Below are positions 23,380-34,530 of a stretch of 64,000 bases of DNA, in pieces. Source of the stretch: Siphonodentalium dalli. Taxonomy: Eukaryota; Mollusca; Scaphopoda; Gadilida; Siphonodentaliidae. Below the pieces are notes generated by a model that saw nothing but the letters and a program-made list of their open reading frames with translations, ran no database searches and was not told the origin of the DNA. Position numbers and translations under genes: made by a program. Positions within the stretch are counted from its first letter, which is position 1; every line of letters begins with the position of its first letter. The stretch is taken from the NCBI GenBank assembly GCA_032622095.1, contig CP136067.1:47041549-47105548 (forward strand). Reading direction: 5' to 3'.

Positions 23380-25225
23380 TGTTTCGTCCGCGGGGAGAGG
23401 GGGTGGGGGGTAGTAAAAATTTCCAGGAAGGTGTGCCGTTTGTTTGTTTGTTTGTTTTTTTGGCATCTGGCAATATCGGGGACCCACCATCTCAAAACAG
23501 CAAAACAAAATTTTACTCCCAATTATTTGACACCAACCCCCCCCCCCCCCCCCCCCCCAAATTTCACTAATTTTGGATTTAGACCCCACATAAAACCCTA
23601 ATTATATCACCCATATCACTGGGAAATTATTTCATTTAGTTCAAATGACAGTTTATTTGCCTGTTTCAGAAGTTGTTTTAATTGAAAAAAATCAATACAT
23701 ATAGGCATTTTGCCTACCACATATATGCATTGGAGTTCCAGGAATCTGTGTGATGAGAGTATGCTAGGTCTACCTGGGTGGTCAAATTCCATACTGCTAA
23801 ATGGAATTTCTAATACATCGATGCAGTGGACAGATAAAGTAACCCGTCAGAAGCTGATAGGCGCAGATAAAACACTATTATAAGGTATATGCATCCAATT
23901 TTACAGAAAAAATTGACATATCCCCTGCATGTCAACCGAACACGCGTTCACTGCTTTTGGCTATTTGGCTGTAATGCTTTTAAAGGCCCACTTAATTTTC
24001 GAGTCACCGATTATGTTTTTATAGTGACTTGATATGCGGTTTTAATAACAAGCTATGCCATAAAATATGATTAATATACTATAATTCATCAGCATTTTAA
24101 ACGTCTGTGTCTCAGAATAGAGCAATAGAAAACAGCTGAAATCATAAAAAAGATTTCCCCCGTTTTGGCTCCCAGAATGCAACAGAATTCAAACTAAAAA
24201 TGTATTTTCAATGGAAGGGGGAATAACTCTATATTTAAAATATAGAGTTATTCCCCCTCCATTGAAAATAGTACACTTTGCACAGCAAAACCAGATGAAA
24301 CTTAAGCACAAAAACTCGTTTGTAACTCAACAAAAATAACATGTTCACAGTCTAATACACCTAATAAGTTGATAATACATTGTTCTTGACCTTCCTCTTT
24401 CAAATTGTATATAATATGGCATATATTTTATATATCTGATCTGGGAGTTCGAAAATTAAGTGGGCCTTTAAGCTGATAACATATCAGGACCGTGAACTTA
24501 ATCTTGACTTTCGACTCACTGTTGACATTTTGTAGACATATCAGTTGTTGAGCTCCAATTCAACTAGAGTTGGCATATTTTGAAAACAAATACACAGAGA
24601 GGATATTTACCAGGCTGCAATTGGAAATTATTATGTTAAAAATTGCTGATATTTGCAAACCTATGTCATTGTACAGGATACACACAATCCCATAATTTCT
24701 AACTATTTCTTGATTAGTCTGTCAACCAGCCCATCATCTAGTATTATTCCATACCACACTTGTAAGTCTACTGGAGCACCTTCTATTATACTAATCTAGC
24801 TGAATCAGGCTCCCCTTGTGAGCCTTTATTCAGTGTCGGGGGCATGCATGTGGCCTGTGTGCGCTCGTCGCTCACATTTTGATAATAGAAGAACCTTTAT
24901 TCAGCGGCGGCCCCTTTGTGGACTTCGATCACATTTTGATCGTTAAAACATTTCGATTTAAAAAAAAAATTGAACTCCTTGTCAATTCAATCAAATTTGT
25001 GTTTTTTTTAAATCAAAATTTAACGACGTTATACGATCCGCCAAGGTACCCCAAGTCACAACACCAAATTTGGTTGAAATCGATCCAGAGGTCGGGGAGA
25101 AAAATATCTTAGTTACAGCAGGACAAGTTTGTTTGTTTTTTGTTTTGTTTTTTTGGCCTCTTGGACACCCACCCACTCCGGCATACCTTCCTGCAATTTT
25201 TGTATCGCCCCATCCGGTTTCATTG
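23380..25225. mobile_element. 1.8-kb G/C-tract TIR element, copy 2, with nested insertion
   Basis: The left end GGGGGGTAGTAAAAATTTCC and GGAAGGTGTGCCG (about 23403-23442) pairs with CGGCATACCTTCCTGCAATTTTTGTA (about 25181-25206). It is in the same orientation as 3800-5640 and shares the internal blocks. Relative to copy 1 it carries about 900 bp extra at 23700-24640, including a complete TTAA-flanked element. A run of 20 C occurs near 23538. No transposase seen. Confidence 0.7.
23980..24471. mobile_element. TTAA-flanked MITE with AGGCCCACTTAATTTTCGA ends, nested
   Basis: AGGCCCACTTAATTTTCGA at 23984 is repeated in inverted orientation ending at 24467, and both sides carry TTAA, the piggyBac-type target duplication. 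The centre is a further near-perfect palindrome at about 24201-24270 with arms containing TCAATGGAAGGGGGAATAAC. It sits inside the 1.8-kb TIR element. Confidence 0.85.
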
Positions 25226-25600
25226 TATTATTTATTCGGTCATATAATATACATGTATAAATGTACCACCTACCGGTGTTTTGGAATATCCCCTGAACGT
25301 GGACATATGCATTTGGTATTTGTTGGACGTCAGATTAGACGCGAAAGTCGTATGTGCCTTTAAATGTAGATCTGTATGACTCAATTGAAGCACAATTGTA
25401 TAACATTTTTACCCAATACCCCTTACGCCACTCCATGTGTTAATTGGCTAATATTTATTGCTGGTCTTTCGCCTTTGATACAAGCTGATAACTCGGTCGG
25501 AATATCGGAATAATTTGTATACCAACAAGGCTATGAGTGCAACTATTCGATTGTACATCCATTCACATAGCAGTTAGTTTCACTGCGAATTGTACCGCTG
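25226..25600. other. Intergenic region upstream of the NUPR gene
   Basis: No gene or clear repeat seen. It ends where the less AT-rich promoter region of the NUPR gene begins. Confidence 0.4.
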
Positions 25601-25639
25601 ATATTATTATGCGAACTAGGCCATGTTTACAGCCTGTAA

Positions 25640-25835
25640 GCCACACGTGATTCTCAGGTGAATGAGTACCGTGGATAATGACATCACGAGCAGCCAATCG
25701 CCGACTCGGGTCTGCACGTAAACAATCTGGCGGTGTCGTCTGCCTATTGCGAACCAGTATAGCGTGCAGTCAACAGTGAATTAGTCCAACTTTGTATTCA
25801 CCTGCGAAGTAGTTTGGGAAAGCGAATAACAGATA
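25640..25835 (+). promoter_or_regulatory. Candidate promoter and 5' UTR of the NUPR1-like gene
   Basis: This stretch is less AT-rich than its surroundings. It contains TGACATCA at 25679-25686, one base from the ATF/CREB consensus TGACGTCA, and CCAAT at 25694-25698, 140-160 bp before the start codon. No TATA box is evident. Stress induction through ATF4-type factors is known for vertebrate NUPR1; its relevance here is inferred from the motif only. Confidence 0.4.
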
Positions 25836-25838
25836 AAA

Positions 25839-26057
25839 ATGACTGAAGCAGACGCGAAGTATATGGATGAATACGACGATTATAACATAGAACAGGATAA
25901 ATACGAACATGCGGGCAGTGGCAAGCTGAGATCTAAGAAGGAGGCGAGTCTGAACACAAATCATCACGACCCCAGCGGACATACGAGAAAAACCACACAG
26001 AAACTCATGAATAACGTTCAGAACACACACAAACAAACGTCGGACAAGAAAAAATGA
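25839..26057 (+). CDS. nupr1: NUPR1/p8-like nuclear protein (transcriptional stress regulator)
   Basis: A complete 72-residue protein, ATG at 25839 in the context AAAAATGA, TGA at 26055-26057. NUPR (p8/Com-1) proteins are small, basic, largely disordered, HMG-like nuclear cofactors induced by stress. The family block is clear: acidic Tyr-rich DEYDDYNIEQDKYEH (10-24), GSGK (26-29), the basic RSKKEASLNTN (31-41) containing the presumed nuclear localisation signal, DPSGHTRKTTQKLMN (44-58) and a Lys-rich end. Length fits invertebrate p8 proteins and is slightly below the vertebrate NUPR1 length. The coding region has no intron here. CAAG|GTTTGT soon after the stop could be a 3' UTR donor. It lies 136 bp before the hairpin head of a tandem repeat array. 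Confidence 0.93.
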   Translation: MTEADAKYMDEYDDYNIEQDKYEHAGSGKLRSKKEASLNTNHHDPSGHTRKTTQKLMNNVQNTHKQTSDKKK

Positions 26058-26192
26058 AGGCCATGTCAAGGTTTGTATCCACTCATTATGTAATTAATCA
26101 CTAGAAACATTGTATGTTATTGTGGCTGAATTTGGTCATTGTCGCATGGTATCGTGCAAAAAGACACCCTGGATCTCTCAAACCTGCATTTT

Positions 26193-26224
26193 TAGCTCAA
26201 CTTTACTTTGTAAAGTTTGAGCTA
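26193..26224. repeat. Hairpin head of the 165-bp array
   Basis: TAGCTCAACTTTAC and GTAAAGTTTGAGCTA are nearly perfect complements around TTT. The array begins directly after. Confidence 0.8.
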
Positions 26225-27999
26225 TTGCCATGGCTTTGTCGTCCGTGTGTGCGTGTGTACGTAAGGCGTCAACAATGCAGGCTACAGGTCGTACCTTTGG
26301 TCGGATCATTATGAAATTTGTCATAGCTGTTGACATCAACATTTAGACCAGAATGATTAATTTTGGGGTCATTCGGAAAAAAACATGGCCGCCAACGGCC
26401 ATCTTGGATTTCAAAATTCAACCCATTAGCATGGGCTACAGGCCGTACTGTTTGTCTGATCATCATGAAATTTGTCATGGATGTTAATATTGACTTGTAG
26501 ATGGGAACGAGTAATTTTGGGGTCATTCGGCCCAAAAACATGGCCGCCAGCAGCCATCTTGGATTTTACTCTTTGTATGACTACATTCTTTAGCACGGGC
26601 TACAGGTCGTACTTTTAGTCTGATCATCATAAAATTTGTCAAGAATGTTAATAATGACATGTAGATGGGAACGAGTCATTTTGGGGTCATTCGGCCAAAA
26701 AACTTGGCCGCCAGTAGCCATCTTGGACTTTACTCTTTGTATGACTACATTCTTTAGCACGGGCTACAGGTCGTACTTTTAGTCTGATCATCATAAAATT
26801 TGTCATGGCTGTTGAAATTGGAATGTAGATGGGAACGAGTCATTTTGGGGTCATTCGGACAAAAAACATGGCCGCCAGCGGCCATCTTGGATTTCAAAAA
26901 ATTTAATCCATTAGCACGGGCCACAGGTCGTACTGTTAGCCTGATCATCATGAAATTTGTCATGGAAGATAATATTGACATGTAGATGGGAACGTGTAAT
27001 TTTTGGGGTCATTCGGCCAAAAAACATGGCCGCCAGTAGCCATCTTGGATTTTACTCTTTGTATGACTAAATTCTTTAATAGCACGGGCTGCAGGTCGTA
27101 CCTTTAGTCTGATCATCATAACATTTGTCAGGGATATTAACAATGACATGTAGATGGGAACGTGTAATTTTTGGGTTATTCGGCCAAAAAACATGGTCGC
27201 CAGCAGCCATCTTGGATTTTACTCTTTGTATGACTAAATCCTTTAGCACGGGCTACAGGTCCTACTTTTAGTCTGATCATCATAAAATTTGTCATGAATG
27301 TTAATAATGACATGTAGATGGGAACGAGTCATTTTGGGGTCATTCGGCCAAAACAAATGGCCGCCAGCAGCCATCTTGGATTTTACTCTTTGTATGACTA
27401 AATCCTTTAGCACGGGCTACAGGTTGTACCTTTAGTCTGATCATCATAAAATTTGTCATGAATGTTAATAATGACATGTAGATGGGAACGAGTCATTTTG
27501 GGGTCATTCGGCCAAAAAACATGGCCGCCAGCAGCCATCTTGGTTTTTACTCTTTGTATGACTAAATTCTTTAGCACGGGCTACATGTCGTACCTTTAGT
27601 CTGATCATCATAAAACTTGTTATGAATGTTAATAATGACATGTAGATGGGAACGAGTCATTTTGGTGTCATTCGGCCAAAAAACATGGCCGCCAGCAGCC
27701 ATCTTGGATTTTACTCTTTGTATGAATAAATTCTTTAGCATGGGCTACAGGTCGTACCTTTAGTCTGATCGTCATAAAATTTGTCATGGATGTTAACGAT
27801 GACATGGAGATGGGATTCAATCATTTTGGGGTCATTCGGCCGAAAACATGGCCGCCAGCAGCCATCTTGGATTTTACTTTTCTCTTCATGTCTATAAACT
27901 AGTATTAGACATTCAACTTTCCACATTCCTAATTGCTCCATTGACTGTAATACATTAAATTATTCCCTTTCCAAGTTGAGCTACAGTGTCATTGACACT
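26225..27999 (+). repeat. Tandem array, ten units of about 165 bp
   Basis: After TTGCCATGGC and a GTCGTCCGTGTGTGCG tract, a core like CATGGCCGCCAGCAGCCATC recurs near 26383, 26539, 26703, 26868, 27025, 27190, 27355, 27520, 27685 and 27848, spacing 156-165 bp. Each unit also has TAGCACGGGCTACAGGTCGT, TCTGATCATCATAAAATTTG and GACATGTAGATGGGAACG. The tail CCAAGTTGAGCTACAGTGTC ends it. All open frames within are repeat artefacts. The family is the same as at 497-1528. Confidence 0.92.
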
Positions 28000-28056
28000 T
28001 TCATAATTGAAACTCGCGATCAAATGTGCAAAAATTTACACAGCATCTCATTTGTG

Positions 28057-28973
28057 TGTGTACCCATACCATAGTATGGCACACATAGTGTCGACGTCCG
28101 GTTTGATTACTCGTAGTTCGTCCGTCCATCCGTCTGTCGAGATGTCTGTCTGTCTGCCCGTGGACGCTTTACGCATGTAGCGATAACTCAAACATGTTCT
28201 ATCCTATTGGAACAAAATTGTGTATGCGAGTTCCTCAGCCGACAATACATTACGAGTTCGAATTTTTTCGGTTATGGCCCCTTTTTCTCCCCCGAAAAAT
28301 TTCGGAGGACTATTATAATCATCAATCCGTGGGGACGTGCGTTCGTCTTTCCGCCCGTCCGCCCACCCTTGTCCGCATGCTAACTTGAGCAATATTCAAC
28401 AGAATTTCTTTATATTTCATTTTGGTACGTGGTTCACATTTGTCCAATACCGAATGTGGTCGCGGTCCGATTTTGACGGAGTTGTGCCCCTTTTTCAACT
28501 TAGAAATAGCTGTTTTGGGGTTATCCGCGTGGTATCTTGAAAAAAAATCAACATAATTTCTTGCTATTTGGTATGTGGTTAAAACAGGACAAACAGGTCA
28601 AGTGTTATTGTGATCTCGGTCCGATTATTTTTTACGGAGTTATGCCCCTTCTTCGACCTAGAAATTGCCTTTTTCGTGTTGTCCGCATGGTAACTTGGGC
28701 AAACAACAACAGAATTTCTCGATATTTGGTACTTGGTTTACATTTCAGAAGACGCAGACCAAGTTCGAATTTGGTCACGGTCCAATAATTTTGTATTTGA
28801 CTAAGAATGAACGCATGCTTCGATAACTAATCAGCACCAAATTTGGTATGCGAGTTTCTCAGCTCAAAATACAAGATCGAGTTCGAACATGATTATGGTC
28901 CGATTTTAGTTTTTTTAAGATTCAAGTCCTTACTCAATTTAACTCAATGTAACTTAATAAAAAACATGTTTAA
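28057..28973 (+). repeat. Hairpin-headed CCGT-tract element (TATGG-palindrome type), copy 1
   Basis: The hairpin 28057-28087 (TGTGTACCCATACCATAGTA and its partner) is followed by GTCCGTCCATCCGTCTGTCG, then three diverged units with GATAACT, CCAAATTTGGTATGCGAG and TTATGCCCCTT. It is cut at the right by a TTAA element at 28974. Similar elements lie at 29998-31720, 39405-39800 and 39810-40060. Confidence 0.75.
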
Positions 28974-29495
28974 TTAAAGGCACCGGCGGCGTTCGTTGCA
29001 GAAATATTAATTTTTGTTCAAATCGCCATCAACAGAAGGAATATTTAAAAATATATAGTTTTGTTCATATGTCCAACATAATCAGCGCGTAAATAGTATA
29101 TTTTCATCAAGACGTACGATGGTGTACGTAAACAAGAGCCTGCTCGTGTTACAGAAGTTTTGCTTCTATTTACATAACACAGCGCAATTCTATTGGTTAA
29201 TCACACACAAATGACATAAACGCTCTTTATTATTTCTATATCATGAAAACAAATAACGCTCTTTATGTTTACCATATCCGGATCTAAACAAAAGCCAGAT
29301 TCCGTTACGTTTTTTGCTTTTGTTTACACAACAAAGGAAAAACATTTGACAATAACATACTGTTTATGCCATATTTCTGATTGGTATAAGAACACGGTAT
29401 GTCTATATTTTACTATTATTTCTGTTTATGGCGGTTTTTGACGGAGGTGAATATTTTAACAGCATACCCACTGCCAGCGCCGCCCGTATGTTTAA
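28974..29495 (+). mobile_element. TTAA-flanked MITE, GGCGGCG family, copy 1
   Basis: TTAA at both ends (28974-28977 and 29492-29495). Termini AGGCACCGGCGGCGTTCG and CGCCGCCCGTATG are related inverted sequences. It has a shared interior with 41478-41840 (CAAATCGCCATCAACAGAAG). It contains two AACGCTCTTTAT motifs near 29219 and 29250. No coding sequence. Confidence 0.85.
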
Positions 29496-29499
29496 AACA

Positions 29500-29995
29500 A
29501 ACATTTCTTCAAGGAAATTACTGACGCTCATTTAAACCATCTCCTGAAACACCGTGCTGATTAATCTGGCATGGTGTGAAAGGGCCCATGATGGTAGGTA
29601 TTTCTAATGATGAGCTATCAAAGCCCTTGGAACAATTCAGTTTATATATCTACCAGGTACCTATTCACTTTGGTGCTTGCTGCATTAACGCATATATCAT
29701 GGTCTCCACTGTGTGCAGAAATTAAACAATTGCCAATCTGTTGTGCATTGTATGTATTTCCATAGTGGCCAGTGCGCAGCTCATATCATGGATATAAATT
29801 TATCACCTTATTATATTATTTTAATGATCATTCAATTTGTAACATGGGTCATGCATCCTATTCAAATTTCATCAAATTTGTTATGGTTCCTATATTCATT
29901 GACCTGTTAGAAACAGTTTGGTTTTTATTAATTAACCATTTTATTTTGAATCAGGTTTATTAATGAACACTTTAAAGCACATATTTAATAGTTGT
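29500..29995. other. Intergenic stretch without a supported gene
   Basis: AT-rich sequence. Overlapping 63-65 codon open frames at 29713-29963 show no domain. Confidence 0.35.
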
Positions 29996-29997
29996 GT

Positions 29998-31720
29998 TCT
30001 CATATCATAGTATGATACACGTGGTATAGATGGCCCGTCCGTCTGTCCGTTTGGATGTAGACGCTTGATGCATCGTGCGATAACTCAAATATGTTCTATC
30101 CGATCGGAACAAAAGTTCTATATGTGTTTCTCAACCCAAAATACAGTTTGAATATGGGTTTCATCTGAGTTTTTGTTACGGAGTTATGTCCCTTTTCGAC
30201 TTAGAATTCACATATGCTGCGATAACTCCCAACATATCAATATTGATTAGGCCAAAAAAAAAAGATGCTATGTTTCCGTACATCGACCGACCCTAAAAAT
30301 AACCCGCCGACCCTAATCTTTTTATTGATATTTGTTTTTTTTCACTGTTTTTACTACTAATGCTCATAAATATTGATGACCATTAGTGTGCAAAACACAT
30401 GGTTTCTAACATATGCCTGTGAAAAGTGACCATGAAGTGACTTGTCTCAAAAGCCCCAGGTGTGTGATGGGTTTTGGATTGATGGGCATGAATTTTGCAC
30501 TTTTAATTTCATGAGAGTGGATCTCATGCCTGCTTTACCTGTATACATGCCTTGTTTGTGACTTATGGAACATACATGTACTCAAGGATTCCAAATAAAC
30601 ATGCATGCACATTTATAATGTTCTTGGGAAATTTCCCCCTGCACAGTGCTTATTTGAGTCTGCAAGTTTATTAATTTTGAGGCTATGGAAATTGAAAACA
30701 GCACAAACTCAAGATTATATGATTCTGATACCAAATTGATGAGCTTATAATTTTATGCATGTACATATTCAATTACATTATGGCATACATGTGAACATTT
30801 AAATATTGAATAAAACACTACATGACACATATACTATGTTGATTCCTATGCTTGACCTACATGTACGATATAACATTTTTAACTATAGTTGATGTTTTGC
30901 TCAAGAGTTTCCCCTGTGCAATTATTTGGGTCTGTAGCTGTTATTAACTTTCAATGTAATTTCCCCCCTGCACTATTATTTGGGCCTGTACTTTTATTTG
31001 GAGTCCGAGAGTACCAGTAGCCGGCAGTAGGAACACTATCAACATACATGGTGTGAGTGTATCTGTATATATACATGTATAGAGGTTATCACCACATATG
31101 TTTAAGTAGGGATACAGCTACTGTTTCCAAAAACCAGGCATGCTAGGTTGGGTGTACTGGCTACCTCCATACAAGATGTAGTCGTCACAATACAAGCATG
31201 GTATACTGGCAGAATTATGGGTAAAATTCTAATAAAAGTTAGTGACATCAATTTCGTACCAAGTTTATAGCCAAAAATGTGGTATGTGAATAATAAATAA
31301 CATACTTAAACATGAAGTAAGTTTGATCTTTCACCAATCTTAATGTATATTTCAACTGTATTTATCAAGTAATACTTTCCCCACAACACAAGTTAGTATT
31401 TTATGTCACTTCGGTCGAGGTAATTCAATGTTTCTGCAGCTGGATAAAAAATATCAAAATAAAATAAAATAAATTCCCTACCTACCTACCCTAATTTTTT
31501 CACTCCGTTATCGGAAACATACTATCTTTTTTTTTTGGCCTTATGGGTTTGATGATCAGATTTTGTTAAACAGTTATGGCTCTTTTTCAAAATTAAAACA
31601 AAAATATCTTTTTAATTGTTTTAACCATGCACCACTTAGTCAGGTGAATTTATTTAACTAGTCCAATGGAGCTCTAGTTCCTTTGGTGATTGTGCTTCAT
31701 TTAACCCATTTTACCATGAC
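29998..31720 (+). repeat. Hairpin-headed CCGT-tract element, copy 2, split by a nested insertion
   Basis: A head with TCATATCATAGTATGATACA is followed by GTCCGTCTGTCCGTTTGG, then GATAACTCAAATATGTTCTATC and GAATATGGGTTTCATCTGAG. The body is interrupted at 30250 and resumes at 31541 with TATGGGTTTGATGATCAG, matching the uninterrupted body at 39585. Confidence 0.7.
30247..31543. mobile_element. TTA-flanked 1.29-kb TIR element (PIF/Harbinger-like MITE)
   Basis: GGCCAAAAAAAAAAGATGCT followed by ATGTTTCCG at 30250 is inverted at the right end (CGGAAACATACTATC then T run and GGCC, to 31540). TTA flanks both sides at 30247-30249 and 31541-31543. A second layer of complementarity (CGACCCTAAAAAT / CTACCCTAATTTTT) extends the TIR to about 60 bp. 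The TTA target duplication suggests PIF/Harbinger. No transposase is present. Confidence 0.8.
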
Positions 31721-32820
31721 TGGAGCTTCCTGAAATTGAGAAAATCCTGTGCCAATGGATCTCTTATATATGCCAGTATCACAAAGGGAGCCTCGCTTAC
31801 TTTAGAGAATGCATTGGCCTCACAATATTTTCGACCTTGTAAGCCAGTGCATTCTCATATTTGTTTAAAACTATTTTTATTGTAATATATGGATCGGGCA
31901 CAAGTTCAGACAACTTACATCCACCCCTCTCCCATTACCATTTTAACAAATACAATGTAGATGACGAACATAACATATATACAGGTCGAGGATGATATGT
32001 GGTGTTTGTGGTCGCTGCAGTCCTATCACTCTGCTTTTTAAAAATTTAATCTGAGATGGTCAACATTTGTAACGCATGGGCGGATGACCAATATTTTCTG
32101 CAGAGGGTGACTAATCAAATCGTTTCGTTGCATTTTCCTATATATGCTATGCTCTCTGCACTGGCACAAGATCTTTAATGTTGCTCAACGCAGACCCAGC
32201 ATCAGGTGGTTAACCGCTATAAAAAAAACTGTCATTATTCGATGCAGGTACGCTCAAATGACTGAATAAACTACGTGGATATGTGTGTCTGTACTTCAGA
32301 GTAATTTAAAGCGACACGTCAACATGGGTGACCTGCACTGTATCAAGTCTTTACTCCTATATAAACAGCAGCTATATTTACACATAACTTAACTCAGATT
32401 TATAAACCACTTACCTGGAAGTGTACTCGCAAAACAAGTTGCTCGATTGAACGCATATATATATCGTGTGGATTGTTATTTATAATGAGTTTATGTTTGT
32501 GATTATTGTACCGCCATACTCAGATTTATAAATAAAATACCTGGAAGTGTACTCGAAAACACGTTGCTCGATTGAACGCACCTATACCGCGTGGCGCGTT
32601 GTAATGAGTTTTTGTTTGTGATTATTGTACCACCATGTGACATGTGTGCATATATATTAGGATGACTCCACGATATGATAGATCGATGAGTGCGAATGCC
32701 GCACTGGATTAAACGGACATTGCTAATTTTAACCTGCAAATTATGCCCACCTAAATTGGTGCAAACTATATTTATTCCCAATACAAAAAAAATATTTTAA
32801 CAAAATGTTAATGGATTAGT
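31721..32820. other. Intergenic region with an interspersed repeat fragment
   Basis: 31705-31860 shares CATGACTGGAG(C/A)TTCCTGAAAT and GTAAG(C/T)CAGTGCATTCTC with 8615-8740, and in inverted orientation with 2735-2805. 32395-32460 and 32515-32640 are a direct duplication (ACCTGGAAGTGTACTCG, GTTGCTCGATTGAACGCA). No gene seen. Confidence 0.45.
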
Positions 32821-32829
32821 ATGGGTGCA

Positions 32830-33560
32830 GGGACGTTGGGACAGGGTGCGGATTGGGATGGTGTCTCACCTCAACTTTGTGAAAATTTTCAATAGTTGGA
32901 AATTTCATACCTGACAAAACAGTAGTTGGAAATTTCACACCAACAATAGGTTGAAAGTGTTCTCGTTATTTGATTTTCCAACAAATTATTAGAGGGGAAT
33001 TTGTTGTTTTTATACCAACAGTGATCTTTCCTGCTTTTGGTAAAAATCTTGGCCATCAATTTTCCAACCTTAGGAGGGTGTCGGATCGGAAATTTTCAAC
33101 ACTTGGAGAGCTTGATGCCAGCCTAGATGCTAGTATTGTGTAGTTTTCAAGTTCAGATTTCAAAATGTTCACCCACTGGGCTGTGGGGTCCTGGTTCCTC
33201 CCCGATGGCCAGTCAAAAAATGCTAATCAGTTAAAAAGAAATCGCCACCTGAGTTTGTCTGGAGTTAGACCTCTGGATGCTAGGATTTTTGCAGTTTTCA
33301 GGTTTATATTTCATTCTCACATTGCGGCCGGGGGGTCCTTGTCCCCCTCCCATGGCCAGTTGAATGGTCCCTCCCCCGTGGTCAGTTAAAAACTGCTAAT
33401 AAATAATAAAAAACAATTTAGGGCTAAATTGTCCTTGAGTTAGACGTCTAGATGCATGGATTTTGCAGTTTTTAGGTTCAGATTTAAGAAATATTTCCCA
33501 TTTTCGCCTCAGTGGTTCCTCTTCCCTCGTCGGTAGTCAGCCAAAGACTAATATTCATCA
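32830..33560. repeat. TTGGAAATTTC-family repeats, copy 2 and fragments
   Basis: Same phrase order as 17985-18320, then three further diverged passages with CTAGATGC..GGATTTTGCAGTTTTCAGGTT, CCCTCCCCCGTGG and GTCAGTTAAAA. The arrangement recurs near 55480-55990. Open frames within are artefacts. Confidence 0.65.
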
Positions 33561-33689
33561 AAATAAGTTAAAAAATCAAGGCTGTGAGATGCCGTTCGGC
33601 AATCGGGGCGAATCGGGCGGGAATTTTTGCTTATTTTTAACTTTAGATGAATTTGTTATGAATTTAGTAGATCGCACTCAACAACAGAT

Positions 33690-33890
33690 AGCAAGAGATG
33701 AGATAAGACATCGAGTAGGTGAGATTTTGGGAATTAAGGATAACCAATGAAATGAAAGGGCAATAGTTAGATTTAAGAAAGTTTTGGGAAGAGATAAGAT
33801 AAGAAATCGGAGTGGGGTGAGATTTGGGAATTCAGGATAACCAATGAAATGAAAGGGCAATAGTTAGATTTAAGAAAATTTTGAGAAGAG
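33690..33890 (+). repeat. Two-copy tandem repeat, about 105 bp
   Basis: GATAACCAATGAAATGAAAG and GGCAATAGTTAGATTTAAGA occur twice, with GAGATAAGA(C/A)ATCG upstream of each. Confidence 0.85.
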
Positions 33891-34349
33891 GGGATGGTTA
33901 CTAGGGGTGGCATATTGAGGATGTTGAATATGTATTATATGGCAAAGCGTGTATTATTAGCAGAAAGATGTGTACAGACAGACTACATGGGTTCTACGTA
34001 CGTTAAACGCAGGGACAAAATAGGTCGATAAACACACGAAATGTCAATATGCATGCTTATTATACTCTGAAAACCTGTCAAGCTCATAGCAATTCTCCAG
34101 CTGCTTCCAATTGTTCACATAAAAGTAGGAGAAACGCTCTTTATTTAACATACACAGAATAGACAACAAGAAACGCTCTTTATTATTCCATGGTAAATAA
34201 AACTTAAGGTCCTATTTTCCTAAATTCTATGACTTGACTATGTGTACCTATGGCGTCTATAACAGTTATTTATCGCATCCTCATGATCGCCGGAACCTGA
34301 CCGGAATACAACTGAAAGCTAGCACCATTTCGTGTGTCACATTGTTTAT

Positions 34350-34505
34350 ATATATAAAAAGAGCGTATGTCTGTATGTCTTTTCATCTGTCTGTTCGAGA
34401 CCCCTGGGCCGATTTCAACCAATTTTGGTGGTACCCCGACGAATGTTCTAACGGCTTTAGTTTTTTTCTTCAAAAATGTTTTTAATTGAGCAAGGAGTTT
34501 AATCT
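34350..34505 (-). repeat. Reverse copy of the ATTGAATTCCTTGCTCAATT tail module
   Basis: Reverse complement of the module in 4420-4620 and 40070-40270: TCGAGACCCCTGGGCCGATT, GGTACCCCGACGAATGTT, then TTAATTGAGCAAGGAGTTTA. This shows that the module moves independently of the 1.8-kb TIR element. Confidence 0.65.
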
Positions 34506-34530
34506 GACAAATATTCATTTATTCAGTTTT

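Noticed and set aside
26225-27999. CRISPR-like regular array
   Set aside because: Units are 165 bp and conserved throughout with no unique spacers, in eukaryotic DNA. This is a minisatellite-type array.
29219-29260. Histone mRNA 3' stem-loop suggested by GCTCTTTAT
   Set aside because: No GGCTCTTTTCAGAGCC stem or purine-rich downstream element, and the motif is embedded in a MITE.
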